This document shows positions 44,537 to 53,600 of a stretch of 64,000 nucleotides of DNA, piece after piece. A program made the translations under genes and the position numbers. The DNA is from Mesorhizobium ciceri biovar biserrulae WSM1271. Its GTDB lineage: Bacteria > Pseudomonadota > Alphaproteobacteria > Rhizobiales > Rhizobiaceae. The stretch covers positions 4,611,501 to 4,675,500 of the forward strand of contig NC_014923.1 of assembly GCF_000185905.1 (NCBI RefSeq), in the 5' to 3' direction. Within the stretch, counting starts at the first letter, position 1; the number at the start of each line of letters is the position of its first letter. The notes under the pieces were generated by a model. The model was not told where the DNA came from and did no database searches. It saw nothing but the letters and a program-made list of their open reading frames with translations.

Positions 44537-45295
44537 GGGAGAGCGCTCCGCCTGCCGAGCCGCGACCCTGCGCATGGCGATAATCCTGCGACGGCGGATT
44601 TCGGTGCGCATCGCCATCAGGTGCAGCGCGAAGAACAGCACGGTGAAGCCGAGCGCCATCACCAGAAGCGGCCACAGCAGGCTGGGGTCGATGGTGGAGC
44701 CGCCCATGCGGAACACCGAGGCCGGCTGATGCAGCGTGTTCCACCAGTCGACCGAGAACTTGATGATCGGGATGTTGATGAAGCCGACCAGCGTGATGAT
44801 GGCGGCGGCCCAGGCGGCGCGGCTGGCATCGTCGAGCGCACGGGTCAGCGCGATGATGCCGAGATACATCAGGAACAGCACGAAGACCGAAGTCAGCCGC
44901 GCATCCCAGACCCACCAGGTGCCCCACATCGGCTTACCCCAGATCGAACCGGTGATCAGCGCCAGCGCGGTGAAGACCGCACCGATGGGGGCGGCTGATT
45001 TCAGCGCGACATCGGCCAGCGGATGCCGCCAGACGAGCGTGCCGAGCGCGGAAACCGCCATCAGCGTGTAGCACATCATGGCCAGCCAGGCGAAAGGCAC
45101 GTGGATGTACATGATGCGGACGGTGATGCCTTGCTGGAAATCCTCAGGCGCGGCAAAGCTCATATAGAGCCCGACTGCGAGGATCAGTGCGGCGATCGTG
45201 GCCAGCCATGGCACGACCTTGTCCGCCAGCCCGACGAAGCGCGTCGGGTTGGCGAGATCCATCCAGCTTGTCAGGCGTGAAGTCGTGTCGCTCAT
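44519..45295 (-). CDS. ccmC: Heme exporter protein CcmC
   Basis: This 258-residue protein has six membrane helices. CcmC binds heme and loads it on CcmE for cytochrome c maturation. The tryptophan-rich motif WGTWWVWDARLTS (124-136) is intact, as are the flanking His residues in YIHVPFAW (His65) and WWNTLHQPAS. The last seven residues (RSPPSPLV) come from a RIME-like repeat. It stands alone here: neither ccmAB nor ccmD/G is next to it, whereas in most rhizobia ccmABCD-G form one cluster. Confidence 0.94.
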   Translation of the reverse strand: MSDTTSRLTSWMDLANPTRFVGLADKVVPWLATIAALILAVGLYMSFAAPEDFQQGITVRIMYIHVPFAWLAMMCYTLMAVSALGTLVWRHPLADVALKSAAPIGAVFTALALITGSIWGKPMWGTWWVWDARLTSVFVLFLMYLGIIALTRALDDASRAAWAAAIITLVGFINIPIIKFSVDWWNTLHQPASVFRMGGSTIDPSLLWPLLVMALGFTVLFFALHLMAMRTEIRRRRIIAMRRVAARQAERSPPSPLV

Positions 45296-45367
45296 GCGGT
45301 TCTACATAAACCGCCGCGGCGTTCGGGGCAATCGAGCGGTGGTGTCGCAGGGCTGCAGCGCTTTGCC

Positions 45368-45385
45368 TTCTCCCCTGTGGGAGAA
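45368..45385. repeat. RIME-like hairpin between ndvA and ccmC (family B)
   Basis: TTCTCCC (45368-45374), a CTGT loop and GGGAGAA (45379-45385). Same core as the copies at 29237, 33545 and 44514. It lies 18 nt after the ndvA stop (on the minus strand) and probably ends that transcript. Confidence 0.65.
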
Positions 45386-45402
45386 AGCAGAGACGTGCCT
45401 GA

Positions 45403-47184
45403 TCAGGCGGCCGCTTCCTGCTGTTGCAGCACGGTGCGGCTGAGGCGGCGGACCTCCTCGTCGTTGAGCAGGCCGCCAGCGCGCAGCAGGCTGGCAAAGC
45501 GGCCATTGCGCAGCGACAGCTCGGTGAAGCCGCCCATCTCGACCACCCTGCCCTTGTCCATGAACACGACCAGATCGGCGTCGCGAACGGTGGTCAGGCG
45601 GTGGGCGATGATGAAGGTGGTGCGGTCGCGGCGCAGTTCGTCGATCGCTTCCTTGACGCGGTCCTCGGTCTCGACGTCGAGCGCGCTGGTCGCCTCGTCG
45701 AGCACCAGGATCGGTGCGTCCTTCAGCACGGCACGGGCAATGGCGATGCGCTGACGTTCGCCGCCCGACAGCTGGCCGCCACGTTCGCCAACCACCGTGT
45801 CGTAGCCATTGCTCTTGGACAGGATGAAGTCCTGTGCGGCAGCCGCATTGGCAGCGGCATGGATCTCGTCATTGCTTGCATCGGCGCGGCCGACACGAAT
45901 GTTGTCCTCGATCGAGCGGTTGAGCAAGCCGGCATCCTGGAACACCGTGGCGATCGAATGGCGCACCGACTTGCGGGTCACGGTGCGGGTGTCAATGCCG
46001 TCGATCAGGATACGGCCATGGGACGGCGAGAAGACACGCTGCAGCAGGTTGATGAGCGTGGTCTTGCCGGCACCCGTCGGGCCCACGATGGCGACGGTCT
46101 GGCCCGCTTGCACCTCGAAGGACACGTCGTCGATGCCTTGGCCGGAATTGGCGAATTCAAAGCCGACATTCTCGAAGCGGACATGGCCGGTGACGTTGGA
46201 AAGATCGCGCAAGCCGTCCGGCTCGGCGGAATCAGCCGCGGAGTCCTCGAGATGGTAGAAATCCTCGAGCTTGGCACGGGCCTCGGAGATCTGATTGGCG
46301 AAAGCCGACATCTGGTCGAGGCGAGCGATCAGCATCGTGGCAAAACCGGTGAAGGCAATGACGTCGCCGACACCCAACTGACCATGAGTCACGAGATAGG
46401 AGCCGATCGACAACACGATCAGCATCGAGATTGCCGATGACAGACGGTGCAAGGCATTGGCCAGCGCCCACCAGTCGAGCACAGGGTTCTGCGCGTCGAG
46501 CAGGTTCTTGACGTAGCGGCGCAGCGTATCGGCCTCGTGGCCGAGGCGATTGTAGCTCTGCAGCACCGCAACGTTGCTGACCGAGTCGGTCACATGCGCG
46601 AACACCTTGTGGTAGTGGCGCTCGACCGCGGCCTGGCCCGCCTTGGTGCGGCGCATGACCATCCGGCCGATGCCGACATAGAGCAGCCCGAGGCCAAGCA
46701 GCACCAGCGACATGCGCAGGTCCATGCTGATCGCGGTCGGGACCAGCAGCACGAGGGCGACAGCCGTGGACAGATGCTGGCGCATGAATTCGAGCCAAAG
46801 GCTGAACAGGGTTTCGACGGCGCGCAGCATCGTGTGCAGCGCATTGGAGGTGCCGTGCTGATGGTGCCAGGCGAGCGGCATGGTGATCACGCGCTCGAAC
46901 GACTCGCAAAGCACTTCGCTGCGCCGAGCATGGGCGAAACGGTCAGCGCCGCGCGCCACCATGACGAAGGCAACGATGTTGAAGGCGCCGAGACCGGCCC
47001 ACATGACCAGCGTGGTGAAGACAGAGCCACGCTCGGAGATGGCGCCGATGACGCGACCGAACATAATCGGCTCGAGAAGCGCTACGATGGCGAGAGCCAC
47101 GTTGGCCGAACAGATCAACGCAACGCGTTTCCTGTCCGCGGCCAGATAACCGAGAGCTCGCCAGTAGATTTGCAGAAGGGTCAC
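45403..47184 (-). CDS. ndvA: Beta-(1->2)glucan export ABC transporter NdvA
   Basis: This is a 593-residue half-transporter. The N-terminal membrane domain (about 20-310) has six helices. The ATPase domain (about 335-570) has Walker A VGPTGAGKTT, signature LSGGERQ and Walker B ILVLDEATSALD. The overall match to NdvA/ChvA, including the start TLLQIYWRALGYLAADRKRV, marks it as the cyclic beta-1,2-glucan exporter. GTG at 47184 has GGAG at 8 nt; the GTG at 47217 lacks one. ndvB lies upstream on the same strand, 511 bp away. Confidence 0.92.
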   Translation of the reverse strand: MTLLQIYWRALGYLAADRKRVALICSANVALAIVALLEPIMFGRVIGAISERGSVFTTLVMWAGLGAFNIVAFVMVARGADRFAHARRSEVLCESFERVITMPLAWHHQHGTSNALHTMLRAVETLFSLWLEFMRQHLSTAVALVLLVPTAISMDLRMSLVLLGLGLLYVGIGRMVMRRTKAGQAAVERHYHKVFAHVTDSVSNVAVLQSYNRLGHEADTLRRYVKNLLDAQNPVLDWWALANALHRLSSAISMLIVLSIGSYLVTHGQLGVGDVIAFTGFATMLIARLDQMSAFANQISEARAKLEDFYHLEDSAADSAEPDGLRDLSNVTGHVRFENVGFEFANSGQGIDDVSFEVQAGQTVAIVGPTGAGKTTLINLLQRVFSPSHGRILIDGIDTRTVTRKSVRHSIATVFQDAGLLNRSIEDNIRVGRADASNDEIHAAANAAAAQDFILSKSNGYDTVVGERGGQLSGGERQRIAIARAVLKDAPILVLDEATSALDVETEDRVKEAIDELRRDRTTFIIAHRLTTVRDADLVVFMDKGRVVEMGGFTELSLRNGRFASLLRAGGLLNDEEVRRLSRTVLQQQEAAA

Positions 47185-47695
47185 CCCAGTTACTCCGCCA
47201 CGCTGTTTATTGTGCACTGCATCATTTTATTCGTACCGGTTGATACGTCGCAAAACAATGGCCGTGTACCCCTTCAGTTCCCTTAGAGCGAACAAAAGAT
47301 GGCGACGTTCCGAAATCTGCCGTGATCACCTAACGGTTTGAGAAGACAGGTAAAATGTCAGGCATGCGGCGAAATCATGGCAGTTGGCACGTGCTGCCAT
47401 AATTTTAATCAGCAACAATGTCGGGCGGATGACTGAGGCCGAAATCGCCTTTCGCGAAGTATAAAGCAAAACAAAGCTGCAGGATGCCCTTCCAGGCGAA
47501 GGTGGCCAAAGCCTCACCGCTCGCGGCTACTCCTATGGGGCGCCTCAAGGCTTTGATTTCATAGACTTCTCGGCGGGATGCCCGTCAACGGCAGACGGCA
47601 ACGCCAGGCGGGATGGGGCCTCTCATCCCGCCTGGCGTGACAAAAGTCGCGGTCGGGGCCTCAGCCCCGAGCGCATGCTTTTTGGGCAACAGGCC
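47185..47695. other. ndvB-ndvA intergenic region
   Basis: This 511-bp gap lies between ndvB (upstream) and ndvA. It holds the ndvB terminator hairpin (47602-47637) and presumably an independent ndvA promoter in the AT-richer stretch 47220-47420. I find no supported gene in it; a 63-codon reading on the minus strand at 47326-47517 has no ribosome site. Confidence 0.5.
47602..47637. terminator. Hairpin terminator downstream of ndvB
   Basis: A 13-bp perfect stem (CGCCAGGCGGGAT at 47602-47614 with 47625-47637) and a 10-nt loop lie 58 nt after the ndvB stop. A clear T-run is missing, so Rho-independent termination may be partial. Confidence 0.65.
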
Positions 47696-50600
47696 TCAGG
47701 CCGGAATCCTGACGACAACCTCGGCAACTTCGCCGTCCTTCAGCTCGACTGCCGAAGCCTTGGTCTTTGCCCCATTCACCTCCAGCGACACGGCCTTGGC
47801 CTTATTGTCGCGGATGACACGAACCTTGAGTTCCGCCCCCAGCATTTTGAGATTTGCCGAGTACCCATCCCAGTGGCTTGGCAGCTTCGGCTTGAACTGG
47901 ACACGCTTGCCGCGCCGTTCGATGCCCAGAATGCCTTCGACCGCAGCCCTGTAGAGCCAGCCGGCAGAGCCGGTGTACCAGGTCCAGCCGCCACGGCCGC
48001 CCTTGCCGTTGCCGGCATTGTCGTCCCCGGCATAGATGTCGGCCGCCACGACATAGGGCTCGACTCGATAGTGCTCGGCCGTGGCCTCGTCGGTCGCGTG
48101 GTTGACGGGATTCAGCATCGAGAAACAACGATAAGCCTGGTCGACCTGCCCCATCTCGGCAAGCGCGATGACGAACCATGTGGCGGCGTGGGTGTACTGG
48201 CCGCCATTCTCGCGCACGCCAGGCGGATAGCTCTTGATGTAACCGGGGTCCTTTTCCGTCTTCGAGAATGGCGGCGTGAACAGCTTGACGATCTTCAGCT
48301 TGTCGTCGACGAGCAGCTTCGTTGCTTGCTCCATGGCGGTGGTCGACCGTGCCGGGTCGCCCTCTCCCGAAAGCACGCTCCAGGACTGGGCGATCGAGTC
48401 GATCTTGCACTCCTGCGAGTTGCGAGACCCCAAAGGCGTGCCGTCGTCGAAACTGCCGCGCCGGTACCATTCGCCGTCCCATGCGGTGCTCTCAAGCGCC
48501 CGCTTCAGAACATCGGCATGCTTTGCCCAGGCCTGTGCTCGCTTGGCATCACCCTCGGTCTTGGCGACGGGCGCGAAATCGCCCAGCGTCTTCAGCAGGA
48601 ACCAGCCGAGCCAGACGCTCTCGCCCCTGCCGTGCTCGCCGACGCGGTTCATGCCGTCGTTCCAGTCGCCGCCGAGGATCAGCGGCAGGCCCGCGGGGCT
48701 GCTGCGCTTGATGGCGAGATCGAGCGCACGCGCACAGTGGTCGTAGAGCGTCGCTGTCTTCTTCGAGATTTCCGGGGTGAAGAAGGCATCGTGCTCGCCC
48801 TCGCCCAGCGGCTGTCCATCGATGAAGGCCAATTGCTCCTTGAGGATGGAGGCATCGCCAGTGACCAGCAAATAGCGCGCCGTAGCGTGGGCAAGCCAGA
48901 CCACGTCGTCGGAGATCAACGTGCGTACGCCAGCACCCGTGCGCGGCAGCCACCAATGCTGCACGTCGCCTTCGGGGAACTGCCGCCGCGCCGCGTTGAG
49001 GATCTGGTCGCGCGCCAGCTGCGGATCATGCGCCAGCAGCGCCAGCGTATCCTGCAACTGGTCGCGGAAGCCGAAGGCGCCGCTGGCCTGATAGAAGGCG
49101 GAGCGGGCACGGATGCGGCAGGCCAGGCTCTGATAGGGCAGCCAGTGATTGACCATGGCGTCGAGCGCCTTGTCGGGCGTCTCGACCTGGATGGTGTCGA
49201 GGAAGCCGCGCCATTCGCGCTCATTGTCGGCCAATCGCTGGTCGAAGTCCTTGGCCCGATGCTCCTGCACCAGCGCGCTCGCCTCCTCGACCGACTCGGC
49301 GTCGCCGAGCAGCCAGAGCAGCGTCACGTCGCCGCCTGCCGGGATCTCGACGTCGCGGGCAATCGCCGCGCACGGATCGTCGCCGGCCTCGACACGGCCA
49401 GACAGCGCCGCACCGCTCAGCACCGCCTGCGGCAGCTCGCTGGAGCCATGCCGGCCCAGGAACTCCGATCGGTCTGTGGTCACCGAATGGACGCCGCCGT
49501 CGGCCGCCAGGAACGCAACCCGCTCGCCGAAATCCAGCCCGTAGGGGTTTTGTGCGAGCAGCGCCCCACTGGCGGCATCCCGCGACGGGACGATGGTTGC
49601 CGCAGTGCGCGACCGATGCCCGCCGAGCACCCATTCGGCATAGGCATAGACACGCAGCCGCGCCGGCACCGAGCCGGAATTCTGGATGCGCAGCCGCGAG
49701 ATTTTCAGGGAATCGACCGGATCGACGACATGGGTAAGGTCCATCGACAACGGTCCGCGCTTCGAGCGGAAGGTCGAGAAACCCTGGCCGTGCCAGGCCT
49801 CGTAGGTCATCGAGGGATCGCGCACCATGGCGGCGAGCGGCGAGAATGCCTTGCCGCTGGCCTGATCGTAGATATAGAGGCCCTCGCCCGGGCGGTTCGA
49901 GACCGGATCATTCGACCACGGCGTCAATTGGTAGTCGCGGCTGTTTCGGCTCCAGGTGAAGGCTGCGCCCTCGGCGGAGGTGTGGAACCCGAACGAGGCG
50001 TTGGAGACGACGTTGATCCACGGCTGCGGCGTCGTGCGCCGCCCGGCCAGGCGCACGACATAGTGCCGTCCGTCGCCGTCGAAACCGCCAAAGCCGTTCC
50101 ATTGGCTGAGTCCGCTGCCATCGGCGCTGACATTGGCCACCGCCTGCGAGGCAGGAGTATGCGTCGTGGGTGTCGGCGACGGCAATTCACGCGGAATCGG
50201 CAACGTTGCCAGAGCATCCCGCGCCTGCAGGGCCGCCGCCTCGGCGCGCTCGATCTGGTCGAAGATGGTGCCATTGCGCGTGTGCAGGACCACCCGGGCG
50301 ACAGCGAGCAACGTCTTGTAGGTGGTCTCGTCCATGAGATCGCGGCGCACCGCGAAGATGTGCTGGCGCGGCCCGAGCTCCTTGCCGCGCAGACGGCTGT
50401 TTTCGCACAGCGTCTCGACCGCCCGCTGCAGGTCCTGGACATAGGAGGACGCCTGCTCGTTGACGACGACGAAGTCGATCATCATGCCGCGGGTGCGCAT
50501 ATATTCCTGGAACCGCAGCGCCTGGGCGACGATTTCGAGATCGGCGACATCGCCGATCCTGACCAGGAAGATCGGGAAATCGCCGGAAATGCTTGTCGGC

Positions 50601-53600
50601 CACAGGCTCGACTGCTTGCCCAGCCCCGAGGCGATGGATTCGGCGGGAAGACGCAGGAACGGATCCGGATAGATCAGATAGCGCGCCAGCTTCTGCACAT
50701 TGGCGGCATCGGTCAGGCTGAGGCCCATGTGGCGGGTCTGCACCTGGCTCCGCGTCCAGGCAAGCATGGCCTGGCGGGCAAAGCTCTCCGGATGGTCGAG
50801 GCGGGCGATGGCTTCGTCCAGTTCGGCACGGCCGGCGCCGACAACCGTCCAGAAGGTCAGCGATATCTTCTTGTTGGCCGGCACGCGCACCTGGCGGCGC
50901 AGCGAGGCGACGGGATCGAGCGTAAAGCCTGAGTGGCCGCCCAGCCTGGCGCCCGGGTCGAAAGCGGCTGCGTCGACGATGGTGCGGCCACGGCCGATGA
51001 AGGCGCGCCTGTCGGTCTCGGCCTCGGCGTCGCGCGCCGATCCGGACGGATCGGTGACGAAATGCACCATGGCGATATCGGGCTCGCTGGTCTCGCGCTT
51101 GCGCCGCGTGGCGAAGATCGCCGCGTTGTTCGCAGAGATTTCGGTTTCCACGAACATCTTCGAGAAGGCCGGATGCGCGTTGTCGGACGCCTCCAGGCCG
51201 AGCACCAGCTCGGCAAAGGAGGTCACTTCGATGTGACGGTCGGACGGACCGTCATTGTAGAGCGTGACCCGACGGCCCTCGCCATTGCCTTCCGAGATGA
51301 CGATGCATTCGACCTCGGAGCGCAAGGTGCCCACCGATTTGACGAAGCTCGCCTTGTCGTCGGAGAACAAGGTCTGCGCCTTTTCCTCGGCGGCTCGCTT
51401 CGGTTCGGCTGTAGCCGACCACCAGTCGCCGGTGCCGGCGTCACGCAGGAAGATGTAGGAGCCGAGCCGGTCCTCGGTCGGATCCGGCTGCCAGCGGGTG
51501 ACGGAGAGATCGCCCCAGCGGCTGTAGCCCGAGCCGGTCGCGCTGACCATCACCGAATAGCGGCCGTTCGACATGACGTTGGTCGACCGCAGCGACTGCA
51601 GCGGATTGAGCACGATGCGGGTGTCGGGGCTGTCGACTTCGGTCTCGTCCTTGGAGCGTTCGTCGGCCTCGGTCCTGACGGTCGCTGTCGGGATGTCGCG
51701 CGGCGCCCTCTCCTGCAGCAAGAGTTCGGCCGATTCGATGACCGGATCGCTGTGGAAGCGGTCGCGCATGCGACCTTCGAAGATGGCGTCGGCAACCGCC
51801 GCGATCGACATGCCCGAATGGTGGGCCATATAATTCTGGACGACGACATGGTCCGTGCCTTCCGGCACGCGCTGCGGCGTGAAGTCGACGGCATCGTAGT
51901 AGCCGTGGCGGCCGAGCGCCCCGATCTCCCGCAATCGGGCGAGATTCAGCACGGCTTCACGCGGATTGAACTGGGCCGCCAGTATGGTGGCGTAAGGCGC
52001 GATCACCGTGTTTTGGCCAAGACCGCGCTTCAGCCCGAGGCCTGGAACGCCGAAATTGGTATATTGGTAGGTCAGTTCGCGGTCGCGGGCATTGTAGGCG
52101 GCCTCCGAAATGCCCCACGGCACGTTCTTCTGGCGGCCATACTGGATCTGGCGCTTGATGATCAGCTTGCTGGTCTGGTTGAGGATCGAGCCCTGCGGCT
52201 CCTTCATGACCAGCGGCGGCATCAGATATTCGAACATCGAACCGGACCAGGACATCAGCGCGCCCTGGAAACCGATTTCGACGATCGGCCGGCCAAGCCT
52301 GAACCAGTGCTCGGTCGGCAGATCGCCCTTGGCGATGGCGAACAGGCTGGTCAGCCGCGCTTCGGAAGCCAGAAGGTCGTAGCAGCTTTCGTCGAGCTGG
52401 TGTTCCTCGACCCGGTAGCCGATCGACAGCAGCTTGCGCTCCGGCCGCATCAGGAAGGAGAAATCCATCTCGAAGGCATAGCGGCGGGTGCGCTCGCGTA
52501 AGGTGAGCAGCTTGGCACGCAGCGCCTCGACGGCATTGTCGTCGCTGTGCGCGTCATGGACGTGCGCTTCGCAGGTGGCTTCCAGCCTTGCCGCCCAGTC
52601 GACGATGACGTCGCTTTGGGGCGACACCGCCTCGGTATGGATGGCGGTGGCCAATTTGCGGATCTCGCCGGCCAGCACGGCCAGGTTGATGGTGCGGATC
52701 GACGCCATTTCGGGCTGCGCCTTGATGGTGTCGACAGCGCGCCGCATGCCGTCGAGACGGTCGGCGAGGCGCTGGCGCAGCGGGCGCAACTGACGGCGGT
52801 CGTCGGGCAGATCATCGAGGCTTTCGCTGAGGATGGTGACCGTGTCGAGAATGCCTTCGAAATCGCCCTGGAGGTGCACGGAGGGCGCCTCCGCCCATTC
52901 GGCGCAGGCCGCCGCCACCGCCACCAGATGGCCGGCCAGATTGCCGCTGTCGACTGCCGAGATGTAAAGCGGATAGAGCGGCTTCAGCGTCGTGGTGTCG
53001 TACCAGTTGAAGAGGTGACCGCGCTCACGCGGCATGCCCTCGATCGTGGCCATGGTGGCGTCGATGCGGGTGATGGCGTCGGACAGGCTGATCCAGCCGA
53101 AGTCGCGGGCGGAAACGACGGACAGCAGGTAGACGCCGATATTGGTCGGCGAAGTACGAGGCGCCACCACCGGCGCCGGGCTTTCCTGGAAATTGTCGGG
53201 CGGCAGATGGTGATGCTCTGCCGTCACGAAGCTTTCGAAATAGTGCCATGTGCGCCGCGCCACCGTGCGCAACGTATGGATATCGGCCTGCGATATGCGC
53301 AAGCGATCCTCGGTTTCAGCCGAACGGCTGATCCAGCTGGCGATGGCGGGCGAGCCAATCCAGAACAGCGCGAAGAAGAAGGCAACGAAGGCGCCGGTCG
53401 AATCGGCCAGCACCGGAATGGCAAGGCCGACGAAGCCGATGATCACGGCGCCATACATCATGCCGTAATACGACCCGACATCGTTGTCGCCCGCCTTGTG
53501 CGCCTGCGAGGCGGTGCGCCATTCCAAAAGGTTCTGGCGGCTGACGAACAACCGATAGAGCGTGCGCACGATGGCATCGCCCATCATCCAGGCGTTGTGC

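Noticed and set aside
47326..47517. 63-codon minus-strand reading in the ndvB-ndvA gap
   Set aside because: No ribosome site, no recognisable sequence, composition like non-coding DNA.
47675..50932. 1085-codon plus-strand reading opposite ndvB
   Set aside because: It is the mirror of the GH94 domain coding strand; Arg/Gly/Asp-rich shadow with no recognisable domain.
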